A stretch of 64,000 bases of DNA from Corylus avellana (lineage: Eukaryota > Streptophyta > Magnoliopsida > Fagales > Betulaceae). The notes under the pieces were generated by a model, which was given only the letters and a program-made list of their open reading frames with translations, was not told where the DNA came from and ran no database searches. The DNA lies in NCBI RefSeq assembly GCF_901000735.1, contig NC_081545.1, forward strand, positions 25,891,995-25,955,994, in the 5' to 3' direction. Below, one piece after another: positions 1-12,400 of this stretch (position 1 is the stretch's first letter; each line of letters begins with the position of its first letter). Position numbers and translations under genes: made by a program.

Positions 1-426
1 AGGCAACTGAATGAGAGGATATCTTTGGAATAAAGAAAATTTAGTCTAAGAATTGATTTGTTCTTGCCTTATTTTATCCAAACAAAGTTTTGTTTAGTAC
101 TTGGGACTTGGGACATTTGAAAGTAAGACATTTTTTCAATCAAATGACTGGTTCAAATGACACATTTTCGCAAGGATCACATGGTTTCATAATAATAGTT
201 TATGTTTATTATTCCCCTTTTCCCTCTCTCCCGCTTTGAATAGAAGAAAAAAAAATACTAATAGTTTATGTTAACATGCGCTATTTAGTAAAAGTAATTG
301 AATAAGTAAAAAAATGGATGATCCAATAGCCATAATATATCAAATCAATGGACCCATTTAAACAGTTTTTGAAAGAAAATATTACTTCATAAAATGTGAT
401 AACTACATCATATTAGAATAAGAAAA

Positions 427-706
427 TGAAACCATCTTATTATTCATTCATAAAAAGAAAATATGGAATTTATTACTAAAACGGGCCCATGGTTTTTGGA
501 AAAGTAAAATTATAGAAAAATAGCTTTTTACAATAATGAAGAGACAATTAAGTAAATGAAATAGACTAACTTGATCATATTAAGAGAGTGGCTTTGGATG
601 AGAATTAATGTATTGATTCAGCTCTTAAGCAATGCAAAATGCTATATTATATGACATTTGCTTAAAGAAAGTTTTATTCAAATGAATTATTTACAAAGGG
701 TAACTT
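427..706. repeat. Dispersed duplication, copy 1 (partner 17239-17519)
   Basis: About 280 bp of AT-rich non-coding DNA matches 17239-17519 in the same orientation with many small differences. Shared landmarks are the TCTTATTATTCAT segment, the ACTAAAACGGGCCC segment and the AATGCAAAATGCTATATTAT segment. No ORF or terminal repeat is visible, so it is either an old segmental duplication or two copies of an unclassified element. The flanking sequence 1-426 holds nothing I recognise. Confidence 0.75.
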
Positions 707-1138
707 TCTATTTAGTTGTATTGCTTTGATTTTTCCTGTATTTTTCTGGTTTTTCTTGCTGCTTGTAATAAGGTCATGTCCTCTCTCTTGATCTCCTCGC
801 TTGTTATTTTGGTCCAGACCCCTGGGGTTGTGGATGAGAACGATATCCTGGCTTTCGGGTTCAGGAGGATGTGTGTCGGCATGGGGTCCTTTTGATCCCA
901 AGGTCGAGAAATAAGAGCTACATATGCATTAGTTTGTGTCTGCCTAGCGTAGATCTGTTTTTCCAACTAAAGATTAGTTATAAGTTAGCGGATGTTTGGC
1001 GTCTTTGATGTGTAATCTTTTAGTTACGACTTTGATCTTTTAGCTTTGGCTAGGATCTTTCAGAATGTTATGTTCTGTGATTGTAAGAGTTTTAATGCTC
1101 TTGATTCCTCTATTAATGAGATAAGAATGATCTTCCTT

Positions 1139-1140
<2 letters not shown>
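707..1140 (+). mobile_element. Possible LINE 3' tail or untranslated region
   Basis: This GC-richer stretch follows the dispersed repeat. It ends in a segment of the form 'attaatgagataagaatga...cttcaaaa' directly before a TA microsatellite, which resembles the 3' UTR and tail of plant L1 LINEs. There is no coding homology. Two overlapping minus-strand ORFs here (up to 84 codons) match no family I know. The call rests on tail architecture only. Confidence 0.3.

Positions 1141-1142
<2 letters not shown>

Positions 1143-1174
<32 letters not shown>
1143..1174. repeat. (TA)n microsatellite
   Basis: Sixteen uninterrupted TA dinucleotides. Confidence 0.95.
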
Positions 1175-1176
<2 letters not shown>

Positions 1177-1518
1177 TAAAATTATTTTGAGATTTATTGC
1201 CTTTATCAACTAAACTTTTGACTTAATAAATCATCCCTATTAATTCTTTTTGTCTCAAGAGTTACAAAAATACTTTTATTAGGTCGTAAAGGCTGCCATA
1301 TTTCATATGTCTACATATATATGAGATCAAACTATTTCCGCAATTCAGAATATATTTGAACAATCTACAACATATGAAGATGTTTTTGGGTTTTTGTTTA
1401 ATTTTATAAAGATGATGATTGCTTGAACTAAATGTTGTATTAATCTTGAAAATTTTCTACAACATGGGTTTTATTATTGTTTTATGTTGATAGTTTAGAT
1501 TTGTTCATAAAATTAAAG

Positions 1519-1566
1519 TTATATATATATATATATATAGGTATATATATATATATATATATATAT
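1519..1566. repeat. Interrupted (TA)n microsatellite
   Basis: Two TA tracts separated by a short AGG interruption near 1540. Confidence 0.95.
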
Positions 1567-2900
1567 GCTGTTAAGTTATGAAGACAAAAACTAATGCATT
1601 GAAAGACTCACAACTATACAAAAACATCATATTCGATTCTAGATACTTGAATTGTTTATAGAATATTATTAACATTATTCGTAACAATTATTTCTATAGG
1701 GAAAAAAATGATTATTAACATTGAGAAATGTTAGTGATACCAAACTTTTTACAAAGAGATAGGTATTGAAATGACGTGGAACTTGTTCTTTGGAGAATAT
1801 CAAAATAATTAATCAAGAAAAAATACTACGGCTACCAATAAATAAGCTTCATATCATTTTAATACTCATATGTTAGTAAAAAATTTAGTACCACTGGCAT
1901 TTTTTATTAACGTTATTTGTAACAATTATTTTTATAAATTCTATCTCCGGTGGATTATACTAACAAAACTTGAATACAAAAATTTGATTATTAATTTTGC
2001 ATTTCAGAAAACGAAAAAGAAAAAGACTTTCACATTTTTTATAATTTATATCAAACAACTGATCAGGACGGAAATGAGTTAAATTATCTCTATTCTCTAG
2101 AAATCCCAATCCAGAGAAAGTATTTTTCTCATATCTATTAAAAAAAAAAACAATTCATATATGTCAATAAAAATTGTTGAAAAAGATATGGCAGATGAAT
2201 ATGAAGACATACATGACATGTGAAATATATATTCCTGATTCATACGGAATTTCATGTGCCACATGCTACTCGGGACATACCATATGGTTATCTAGAGTTC
2301 GGCACTTCATCGCTTTGCCTAAATTTCAATTGAATTTCTTACAAACTAATAGATGTAAACAAATAGTGCACTCTTCCACTTAAATGGGTTGTAATGCCGG
2401 TAGGTATGCCTAATCTAGGCGCTCGATTCAGAAATACGAAGTGCCCCCTTCTTGAAGTATTTCTCATACAATCAATTATTTTTCTCGAATTTTACTCTTA
2501 GCAACTCTTTATGTTTGAGGCATTACATTTCTTCGATTGATTATATAATATCTTAAAACAAACACACTATTTAAAAATGCTCCTTCCCGAATTTCAGTTA
2601 CAAAACAAAAATTCAGGACAAATTTTAATGTGAATTTGGACTCATGAACGATGTGCATAGTATTATTTTTCAGTCTCTTATTTAATTTAAGATGAAGTAG
2701 TCATGGTTCAGGTTCATATACATTAATAATTATTATTTTTATATAAAAATAATTTTTTATTTTTTAATAATTTAGAACTGGCAAATCAATATATGAAAAG
2801 GGTACAAAGTATATTCCTTTGATACTCCTTTTCCAATAAGGACAGAGCATAGATTTCCTTGGGTGTAAAGCAAATAAAATAACCGTGCCCAACAAGGAAA
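1567..2900. other. Intergenic DNA with no recognised feature
   Basis: AT-rich sequence with only short unsupported ORFs (up to 70 codons) and no family resemblance. I see no terminal repeats, RNA genes or splice-framed exons. It lies upstream of the pyruvate kinase promoter. Confidence 0.6.
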
Positions 2901-2920
2901 AGTAGGAAAGCCTCGAAGCC

Positions 2921-2930
2921 ATATAAGTAG
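2921..2930 (+). promoter_or_regulatory. Candidate TATA box of the pyruvate kinase gene
   Basis: ATATAAGTAG lies 107 bp upstream of the ATG at 3037, a plausible position for a plant core promoter. The match to TATAWAW is imperfect, and no transcript evidence is available. Confidence 0.4.
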
Positions 2931-3036
2931 GGTTGAGGTACAGCCGTAAAAGCCAAACCTTTCGAAAGACTCGGCGGTCCCTCCTTTTCTTCCTTGTTTT
3001 TCTGTAGCGTTTGTTTGGTGAGTCCGTGAGAGCGCA

Positions 3037-5659
3037 ATGGAGAATATCCTGGGAGGCAACATTGTTGGGGCGGAGATGAGGCCGAAGACTAAGATTGTCT
3101 GCACGTTGGGACCGTCGTCTAGGTCGGTGGCCATGTTGGAGAGGCTTCTTAGGGCGGGGATGAACGTCGCTCGCTTCAACTTCTCTCATGGCACTCATAC
3201 TTACCACCAAGAGACCCTCGATAATCTCAGGACTGCCATGAACAACACCGGCATTCTCTGCGCCGTCATGTTGGATACTAAGGTATTATTTTCTCGTTGT
3301 TCTTGAGCGTTTGTCTTTTCGATCTTTTATCTTCTTGTTTTCATTTCTTTTTTATGTTTTTTAATTTATTGGTACTTTTCTTTTTCCTTAAATCTTTGTG
3401 GTTATTTCATGTTGTACATTATTTCTCCTTCAATTTGATTCTAGGTTTGTTGGGGTTTTGATTCAATTTGTTCCCTTTTGTTCATAGATAGTTTGCGTAA
3501 AGTTAGTTGGGTTTTGGTTGTTTAATGGTTGGAATGTGATCATTATTTGAATCTCAAAGTTACAGATGAAACAAACAGGTTGAAATTAAATTAAGGTCCT
3601 AATGCATGTTGTATGGGAGAAAGAAAGAGGTTTTGATTATTGTTGAATCAAAACTAAGTTGTCAATCTCAAATATATTCATAAATCTTTTATTTATCTTT
3701 CTTTGCTGCTGCAAAAATATCAGCTTTGCTTAGTCACACAAACAAATTGCACAATTAAGTTGTCTCCATATATGATTAATCGTATAGATTTTGCTAGAAA
3801 GAAAAACATTCCACCCATCAAACCGTACCAGTCAAATTCTGACATTCCACTTGAAGCCTCTCGGTTCTACACATTAAATAGAAATAAGGAAATCCACCAT
3901 GTCATTGATTAATCGTATGCAGTAATGGACTAGTTTTCTTGTTCATCATGTCATTGTTTGGAAATTAAGTGTTTGATTCTTGTCCTTTTTTCAAATAAAT
4001 TAAGATTCAATTTAGCATCCACCGGACAAGAGGAGGATATACTAGGCTCTATATCTTTTTCATTATAGATTTCATCTGGAATGCAAATCGGTCGCAAGTT
4101 ATAGGTATTTGTCTGACATTATTGTTTTCTTATATTTGAAAATTTTCAGGGTCCAGAGATTCGAACTGGGTTTTTGAAGGAAACAAAACCCATACAACTC
4201 CAACAGGGTCAAGTGATTACCATCAGCAATGACTATAGCATACTAGGTGATGAAAATATGATAAGCATGAGCTATTCAAAGCTGGCTGAGGATTTGAAGC
4301 CACAAAGTGTTATTCTTTGTGCTGATGGGACTATTACACTTACTGTTCTGGAGTGTGATAAGGAACAGGGTTTGGTACGTTGCCGATGTGAAAACTCTGC
4401 AGTTTTGGGTGAGAGGAAGAATGTCAATCTTCCAGGAGTTATTGTTGATCTGCCAACCTTAACTAATAAAGACAAAGAGGACATTTTGAAATGGGGAGTT
4501 CCAAATAAGATTGACATGATTGCTCTGTCTTTTGTTCGCAAAGGTTCTGACCTTGTGGAAGTTAGAAAACTGCTGGGACCACATGCAAAGAACATTCTTC
4601 TCATGTCAAAGGTATGTTAATATCATCTTAAAAAGAAACTATAAAGATGGAAGAATTTGTTGGAAAGTAAAACTAATTTTTGGCATCTTGCCTCGCAATC
4701 TTTTTTGTCAAAACTTGTGAAGACTAAAATAGGTGGCATGTTAGAAGGTGTTGACATTATTTGTGTGCCAAAATTACATTCTATATGCATATGTTGTTTC
4801 AGATTTTTCTGATATATCTATCAACTATTTTGTTGTGTTTTGTTAGGTGGAGAATCAAGAAGGCGTTGCTAATTTCGATGATATCCTATCAAACTCAGAT
4901 GCATTTATGGTGGCAAGAGGCGACCTAGGAATGGAAATTCCGATTGAAAAGATATTCTTAGCTCAAAAAATGATGATATTGAAGGCCAACATACAAGGAA
5001 AACCAGTGGTGACTGCCACTCAGATGCTGGAGTCCATGATCAAATCTCCTCGGCCTACCCGAGCTGAAGCCACTGATGTTGCTAATGCAGTTCTTGATGG
5101 CACCGACTGTGTGATGCTTAGCGGAGAAACTGCTGCCGGAGCCTATCCTGAAATTGTTGTGCAAACCATGGCAAGAATTTGCATAGAAGCAGAGGGTTTT
5201 ATAGACTATGGAGATCTTTTTAAAAGAATAATGGAAAATGCACCGATCCCTATGAGCCCATTGGAGAGCTTGGCATCTTCAGCGGTGAGTACAGCCCGTT
5301 GCATTAAAGCAGCTCTGATTGTGGTCCTAACAAAAGGTGGAAGCACAGCAAAGCTGGTGGCTAAGTATAGGCCAAGCATGCCAATCCTGTCGGTGGTGGT
5401 TCCAGAGGTATCAACCGATTCTTTCGAGTGGTCCTGCAGCGATGAAACTCCGGCGAGGCATAGCCTTATTTATCGGGGTCTGGTGCCAGTTTTGAGCACA
5501 GCTTGTGCAATAGCTTCACATGCAGAGTCAACCAAAGAGATCGTAGAAATGGCCCTCCAACATGCAAAGGCGAAGGGACTTTGCAAACCTGGAGACTCGG
5601 TCGTGGTGTTGCATAAAGTTGAGACTGCCACTGTGATCAAGATCTTGACGGTTGGTTGA
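3037..5659 (+). CDS. Pyruvate kinase, cytosolic type
   Basis: Catalyses phosphoenolpyruvate + ADP to pyruvate + ATP, the last step of cytosolic glycolysis. I place three exons: 3037-3282, 4150-4611 and 4847-5659. All introns are GT-AG and in phase 0, and the joined product is 506 residues, the normal size for plant cytosolic isoforms. Visible family landmarks are the N-terminal TKIVCTLGPSSR and NFSHG segments, MLDTKGPEIRTG across the first exon junction, the catalytic-lysine region ALSFVRKGSDL, KVENQEGVANFDDI across the second junction, VARGDLGMEIP (the Mg/PEP-binding acidic motif), and PTRAEATDVANAV. There is no N-terminal transit peptide, which argues for a cytosolic rather than plastid isoform. 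The start is the first ATG in frame and has the usual short acidic leader. Stop is TGA at 5657. No defects are seen. Confidence 0.95.
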
Positions 5660-6104
5660 TTGATCGAGGGAAGTTTTGGGTTAATGTTAGGCAGGAGTTT
5701 GCAGCTTTCAATTTTGTTGTCTTTTCTTCTTGTTTAGCACTTTTATCTTTTTGTACCGAACGCATTATTCGGATTTTGGTGAGAGTTAGTATTTCACCAT
5801 CATCACAATTTTGTCTACTTTCGTTATCAAAATTTTGTCGTCTACTCTGTTTTTCAGTTTACTCTGTTTCCTTGTCTTTGTGCACGTTATTCAACATCTC
5901 CAAATTTAGTAAGCAAATATGGCCCATTACACTTGCGAAATCTGTATTTATGCGATGTGGAGATCAATTGACCAAAGAAGATTAAACTGAAACTTCACAA
6001 GTACAATGGATCAAGATTTTGGTTGGTTCGAAAAAACTTTTGGTTGTTTGGTTGTGATACCATTGCCACATAAATGAATTTAAGCTATGCTTTTGCATCG
6101 TCGC

Positions 6105-6250
6105 TTAAAAGCAAGAATTTATCTTAAGAAGTGTTGCTAAAACAAACCCAATAATCAAAACCTTTTCTACATAAAACCCAATAATCAAGACCCGAGGCTG
6201 CGTCCTTCATTGCCATGGCAGATGGGCCAACGGTACACCTAGTTGATTAA
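6105..6250. repeat. Dispersed duplication partner of 15605-15745
   Basis: About 140 bp downstream of pyruvate kinase matches 15605-15745. Shared segments include AATTTATCTTAA, ACCCAATAATCAAGACCC and GGCAGATGGGCCAA. In both places the similarity continues into an arm of the MITE-like sequence that follows, so the duplicated unit probably included it. Confidence 0.7.
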
Positions 6251-6426
6251 ACTGGTCTGTGTTACATTTCATTGCCAAATGAGTGAGCTAATATTTGTGA
6301 AAATGTGGTTTCAGATTGAAGCTGCTTTCTGGTTTGATGTTTTACTACAACTTCTCCCCTTTTCTTTTTTTTCTTTTTTTTTTTTTTTTTTTTTTATAAT
6401 TTTTAATTTATTTATTATTTATTTCT

Positions 6427-6776
6427 AGACTTCACTTAATTCCTCTAAACTTTTATCACTTTTGTAAAAAATTTCAATTTAGCGTATCAAACTTCCAATT
6501 TTTTACAATGTTTCTATTTCGTTAGGTTTTTCCATCTGATGGAAATCAAAATTACCAAAATACTCTTATTTGTATTTTTTGAAAAAAAAAAAATTGCAAA
6601 AATTCAAGTGTTGGTCAAAATTTAACGGATTTACAAAATACCCACACCTAAATCTTTGCAATTTTTTTTCTTAATAAAAAATTTGGTATTTTAAATTTTT
6701 TTACAAGATTTAACGTAAAAGTTCGATATACTAATTGAAAGGAAAGTTTGGGAGGGTTAAATAAAGTTTTCCCTAC
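6427..6776. mobile_element. MITE-like inverted-repeat element, diverged
   Basis: The left end (acttcacttaa...ctaaactttt) and the reverse complement of the right end resemble each other for roughly 100 bp with many mismatches. No coding sequence is present and poly(T) flanks hide any target-site duplication. A related single arm occurs at 15750-15870. This is probably a non-autonomous DNA transposon; the superfamily is not determined. Confidence 0.5.
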
Positions 6777-6790
6777 TTTTTTTTTTGGGG

Positions 6791-7171
6791 GGAAACTTCA
6801 CTAAGGACCCCCAAACTTCCACCCGTTTTGAAATACCCCCCCTGAACTTCAAAATCTCTCAATTTAGTCTCCTAAACTTTCAATTACTCTCAATTTGGAC
6901 CCTTCCGTTAATTTTACCCATTAAAAATTCAAAAAAAGACCAAAATAACCCTGATTTTTGTTTTTTTTTGTTTTAAATAAAAAAAACGTTTTAGATGTTG
7001 GAATTTTATACAAAAGTCAGGGGTATAAACGTCATGTGACGTTTAAAATATGACGGATGGGTCCAAATTGAAAGCGATCGAAAGTTCAGGGGACTAAATT
7101 GAGAGATTTTGAAGTTCAGGGGGGGTATTTCAAAACGAGTGGAAGTTTGGGGGTCCTTAGTGAAGTTTTCC
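6791..7171. mobile_element. Foldback MITE with long terminal inverted repeats
   Basis: The first ~35 bp (6791-6825, ggaaacttcactaaggaccc...) are almost the exact reverse complement of 7139-7171. The inverted similarity continues inward for about 120 bp on each side, including the AATTTAGTC / GACTAAATT pair. The centre is short and AT-rich. T-rich flanks prevent a confident target-site call. The structure is that of a non-autonomous long-TIR element. A single-arm relative is visible at 17025-17140. Confidence 0.75.
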
Positions 7172-7619
7172 TTTTTTTTTTTTGGTTCTCTTCTCTTCTC
7201 CTTTACGCCACGTTCTTTCTTCCTTCCCCCGTGTTCCCTTTTCTCTCACTTTCTTGAAAATCTTTTTCAAGCCTTCCTATTGATCTGCAACTCGAGCTAA
7301 GTACTCTCAGTTACCTACCGATTTCGAAAATCTATATGGATTTGTTGAGTCGAGCTTGCACAAGCCTCGAAAACTCATCTCGGGTTTGAGCCAATTTCAA
7401 GCATGGTAGTGATTCAGCCAAGTCTAACACAAACATTGAAACTCGGCTTGACTTGGCTTGTTTACAGTCCTTCATAGGACGAGTCCTCGGCACTTTAGAC
7501 CCTTGTAGAGTGACGACCTGTCGTTGGTCTTATGCAGTTCAGTTAACACAGTAGAATATGGTACATTGTCTAGTTTAAATTTTAAATTCAAAAGTAATAG
7601 TAGCAATACGGCAAGTCGT

Positions 7620-7642
7620 TTATATATATATATATATATATA
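7620..7642. repeat. (TA)n microsatellite
   Basis: A pure TA tract just upstream of the NAC pseudogene. Confidence 0.9.
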
Positions 7643-7675
7643 GATAAGGCCACACAATTTCTTGTTATTCTTAGG

Positions 7676-7947
7676 GGGGAAAAAACTTATGGGAGTGAAA
7701 CAGAAAGTGATCGAGTAACGATGATGCTACCGGCGGGATTTTGTTTTCAGCCCACCAATGAGGAGCTCATAAGCTTCTATTTTGATAAGGTCTTCTCGTG
7801 GGGGCCAAGCTTGGGGAAAAAACTTATGGGAGTGAAACAGAAAGTGATCGAGTAACGATGATGCTACCGGCGGGATTTTGTTTTCAGCCCACCAATGAGG
7901 AGCTCATAAGCTTCTATTTTGATAAGGTCTTCTCGTGGGGGCCAAGC
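7676..7947 (+). repeat. 137-bp tandem duplication across the NAC start and the LTR edge
   Basis: Unit 1 (7676-7810) and unit 2 (7813-7947) are essentially identical, with a period of 137 bp. Each holds the start of the NAC gene (ATGATGCTACCGGCGGG) and the first 28 bp of the chromovirus LTR (TGATAAGGTCTT..., at 7783-7810 and 7920-7947). Because unit 1 carries a piece of LTR, the duplication must have arisen after the retrotransposon inserted. Confidence 0.93.
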
Positions 7948-8297
7948 AGGCAATTGCGTGGCATTGCCTTGAGGACCAAGGAGTGATGAATAAGGAGTGA
8001 AATCTCCATTTAATATCTTTCTTTATTTTCAGGTTTAATAAGGAGCAGTATTTCTCCAATTAAAGGCCACGTCTGCTATGGATCTTTCCTTACTAGAATT
8101 TTGGCTTGTTGTAGGCGGCTAGACCTAATTGGTCTCTTCCGAAGGTGTAGCTGTATTTCTCTATTTAAATGTTTGGGTCATGAATAAAAGTATGAAAAAA
8201 TATTATTTCGAATCATATATGTTGTTTGGAGGTCACGGCTCCCTCGAAGTAGCCATATATCGTTTTTCCCTAAGCTTTTGCTATTTGATTCACATCA
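7920..8297 (+). repeat. 5' LTR of the chromovirus
   Basis: 378 bp, begins TGATAAGG and ends CACATCA. It is followed at once by AG and the primer-binding site. It is about 97% identical to 12848-13226. Confidence 0.95.
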
Positions 8298-8299
8298 AG

Positions 8300-8311
8300 T
8301 GGTATCAGAGC
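8300..8311 (+). other. Primer-binding site for initiator tRNA-Met
   Basis: TGGTATCAGAGC, the standard complement of the 3' end of plant initiator methionine tRNA, lies 2 bp after the 5' LTR. It primes minus-strand cDNA synthesis. Confidence 0.95.
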
Positions 8312-8513
8312 TAGGGTTCTTTGTGTTGGCAAGGAATTGTTAACCAATAGAGGCCCTGTTTCCCTCTAGACGAAACCAGAAAATTGAGCGAAAGCTGAGA
8401 GAGTCAATATAGGTTGGTCTCGGAATAAAAGTTTGGCCTACCAAGATTTTTCATTAGAATCTTGGCCCGTAACACGATCATTGACGCAAAAGAGTCAACA
8501 TCAACATCAAATT

Positions 8514-9400
8514 ATGGAAGGAAGAATTGGTAGTTTGGAGCAATCTGTGCATTCCCTTAATGAGGGTCAACAGCAGTTCTTGGCTAGAATGACAGAAGTT
8601 TTTGGAATGTTGTCCACCCACTGCAAAAATCAACGTGAAGTGGGAGAGTCCTCGTATGGGAAGAATTGTGAGGGTAAGGGGGAGAATTTCCACGTTGGAG
8701 AACGGACACCCCACGTCATTCATCGACACGTTAAACTGGATTTCCCCAAGTTTAGCGGAGAAGAAGACCCCACTAGTTGGGTCAGTCGGGCAGAACAATT
8801 TTTCCGCTTCCAAGGGATCAACGAAGAAGACAAAGCTGCTATAGCCTCCTTCCACCTTGAAGGAGAAGCCCAACTATGGTATCAAATCTTGCTGCGGGAA
8901 AGAAGAGAGATAGGATGGGAGGAGCTCAAGGAGGGGTTGTTTGCTCGCTTTGGGCCCAGTCAATTCTATGACCCCTTTGGAGAACTAACTAAGCTGCAGC
9001 AAGATGGAGCATCATGGAATATCAGTCCAAGTTTGAATCTCTACTCTCAAAGATAGGGACACTATCGCCAAGCCAACAAGTCAGTTGCTTTGTGAGCGGC
9101 CTGAAAGAAGTAATGAAGGCAGACGTCTTGGCTGGACGACCCTTTAATCTTACATCAGGCATTGGGTCGGCACGAGTTTATGAGGCTCGCAACATGGCCC
9201 TTAGAAAAAGTTCCCTCACAAAGATACAAAAACAGCCACTGACCCATCGGAGCACGCCAAACTAGCCACCCCTTCCCCTCAAAAGATTAACCCCAACAGA
9301 GCCTAAGGAGAGGCAAGAGAAGGGCTTATGTTTTAAATGCAATGACAAATATGGTCCAGGCCATCGCTGCAAAAAGCTTTTTATGATCGAAGCTTATTTG
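8514..9400 (+). pseudogene. Chromovirus gag (capsid and zinc knuckle), frameshifted
   Basis: The structural protein of the retrotransposon. From ATG 8514 the frame reads a coiled-coil-like leader and then a Ty3 capsid region (KLDFPKFSGEEDPTSWV, AEQFFRF, FHLEGEAQLWYQ). A frame break near 9010 moves the continuing capsid sequence (EYQSKFESLL...) to another frame. A TAG stop at 9263 follows. A zinc knuckle CFKCNDKYGPGHRC is encoded near 9327-9370. Gag and pol share one frame after the break, suggesting an original single gag-pol ORF as in Reina elements. Confidence 0.85.
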
Positions 9401-9499
9401 GGAGAGGATGAAGATGGTGACGTGGTAATGCAAGAAGAAGAGGAGGATGGAGAACCCCCGGAGATATCCTTACATGCAATCTCTGGTAAGGACACACCC

Positions 9500-12400
9500 A
9501 AAACCATGAAAATTTATGGGAGGATAGGACAATCCAATTTCCTAGTGCTCTTTGATTCATGAAGCACTCATAATTTCATGAGTTTGGCTCTCACTCAACT
9601 ATTGAGGCTACAACCGAAGGAGGCAGGAATGGACGTGATGGTCGCCTCAGAGGAAAAATTACAAAGCCTTGGTAAATGTGTCCAAATCCCATTAGAAATA
9701 CAAGGCTGGAAATTTTCAGTAGATTTTTATATTCTCCAATTAGGAGGCTATGGGGTTGTGTTAGGCACTCAGTGGTTACGGATGTTGGGTCCTATACAAT
9801 GGGAATGGGATTTTGAAACCTTGGAGATGCAATTTGCTTGGAATGGGAAGCCTATTGTACTACAGGGAATTAAACATCATGAGGGACAATCCAAAGAGTT
9901 ACTTCCCATTTGCCCAACCGACACAGGGAGTAACATGGAGGCCGTGGACAATAGTGAGAAGGAAGAGCAAGAGCACATGGAAAAGTTACTCAGTGAGCAT
10001 GAGATGGTCTTTGTGGAGCCTAGGGAACTACCCCCGCCTCATAGCCACGATCATCAGATCATTTTGCAAAGAGGGTCAGGACCAGTGAGTGTAAAACCCT
10101 ATCGGTACCCGTTCCATCAAAAAACCGAGATCGAAGAACAAGTGAAGGATATGTTAGGAAGGGGAATAATTCGCCACTCCAACAGCCCATATTCCTCACC
10201 GGTGCTCCTAGTCAAAAAGAAAGAGGGCACGTGGAGAATGTGTGTCGACTACCGGGAATTGAACAAAATTACGGTGAAGGATAAATTTCCTATACCCGTT
10301 ATTGATGAACTCTTGGATGAATTAAGTGGGGCGAAATACTTCACCAAATTGGTCTTACGTTTCGGGTATCACCAAGTGCAGGTAGCCAATGAAGATGTTG
10401 AAAAAACTGCATTCCGCACTCATCATGGGCACTATGAGTTCCTCGTCATGCCTTTTGGGTTGACGAATGCCCCCTCCACATTCCAATCTCTAATGAACAA
10501 GGTATTTCATAATTATCTTCGTGAATTTATGTTGGTATTTTTTGATGACATATTAGTTTATAGTAGCAATTGGGCACAACACATGGAGCATGTGAATGTC
10601 GTGTTGGAGATCCTAGCGAAGCAACAATTATACGTAAAAAGATCCAAATGTATTTTTGGACAGCAAGAAGTCCAATATTTGGGGCATGTGATCTCGCCCA
10701 AAGGAGTGAGGGTTGACCCCGAGAAAGTGGAAGCAATAAAGAAGTGGCCGAAACTGAAGACACTAAAGGCGATGTGTGGATTTTTGGGACTCACAGGGTA
10801 TTACAGGCGCTTCATACAAGATTATGGGAAGATTGCAGCCCCTCTAAACCGCATGCTAAAGAAGAATAATTTTACATGGACAGGCGCTGCGGAAGGTGCT
10901 TTTGACAATCTCAAGCAAGTTATGATTCAAGCACCGATGCTTGCCTTACCGGATTTTTCCAAGGAATTTGTGGTAGAATGTTACGCATCCGGAGTAGGCA
11001 TTGGGGCCGTCCTACAATAGGAACGACCCATAGCTTTTTTGACTCAAGCCTTGCAAGGAAATCAGCTCTTGTTATCCACATACGAAAAGGAGATTTTAGC
11101 ATTGGTAATGGCGGTGCAAAAGTGGCGGCCCTACCTCCTTGGGCGACACTTTGTTGTGAGGTCTGATCAACATAGTTTGAAATACCTATGGTCTCAAAAA
11201 ATTTCTACCATAGCACAACAACGGTGGCTATACAAATTAATGGGGTTCAATTTCTCCATTGAATATAAGAAAGGCAAGGAGAACACTGTGGCAGATGCAT
11301 TATCTTAGAAGGATGAAAAAGCAGGGCTGGAAGAAAAACATAGGGCAGTGCATTCGAGACCTGGAGAGGAGAAGGGAACACAAGGGGCTGCCCTAGTGGC
11401 AGTGTCAGGCCCGGTTCCCAACTGGCTGGAAGTGATCAAAGAAGAGGTGGAGAAAGATGGGGGCCTGCAGGAACTCATCAAGAAGGTTAAATAAGGGGAA
11501 GCCTTGGGTTCGTCGCACTACAACGATGGCATTTTGTTCTATAAGGATCGAATATATCTCCCAAAAAATTCAGCTCTCCTCTCCCCAATCTTGGAACAAA
11601 TACATGGAGGTTTTCATGAAGGGTACCACAAAACCTTCCAAAGTGTCCGAGCAAATTTTTATTGGAAGGGAATGAGGAGTCGAGTAAAGGAATTTATCAG
11701 ACATTGCGATGTATGCCAACGACACAAGAGTGAAAATCTCACCCCCAAACGGCTGTTACAACCTCTTCCAGTTCCAAAAAAAATATGGGAGGATATTTCT
11801 ATGGATTTTGTCGAGGGCTTGCCGAGTTCTCAAGGTAAGACAACAATTTTTGTGGTAGTTGACCGTTTGTCCAGGAATGCTCATTTTGTTGCCATTAGTC
11901 ATCCTTATACTGCAGTAAGCATCGCACAAGTTTTTTTTGAAAACATTTTCAAACTCCATGGAATGCCCAAATCTATCGTCTGCGATAGGGACCCTGCTTT
12001 CACAAGTAGGTTTTGGACAGAACTCTTTCAGTTACATGGAACTAGTTTCAATTTTAGTTCAGCCTATCACCCCCAGACTGACGGCCAAACTGAGGTGGTG
12101 AACCGCACGTTAGAAATGTATTTGCGGTGTTTTACAAGTACCCAACCGAAGGAGTGGAGGAAGTGGTTGGCTTGGGCAGAGTATAGTTACAACACCAGTT
12201 GGTATTCTACCATTAAAACCACTCCCTTTGCGGTGGTCTATGGTAGAGAACCGCCTACATTACTAACATATCTACCAGGTACTGCTAGAGTAAAAGCGGT
12301 GGGGAAGGAATTATTGGCGCGAGACCAAGTGCTAAAAGAATTGAAGACTAATATTAAGTCAGCTCAAGAAAGAATGAAGCGGCTGTATGATGAGAAGCGC

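Noticed and set aside
2764..3210. Minus-strand ORFs of 148 and 135 codons over pyruvate kinase exon 1
   Set aside because: Antisense shadows of the exon and its leader; no family resemblance and no splice continuity.
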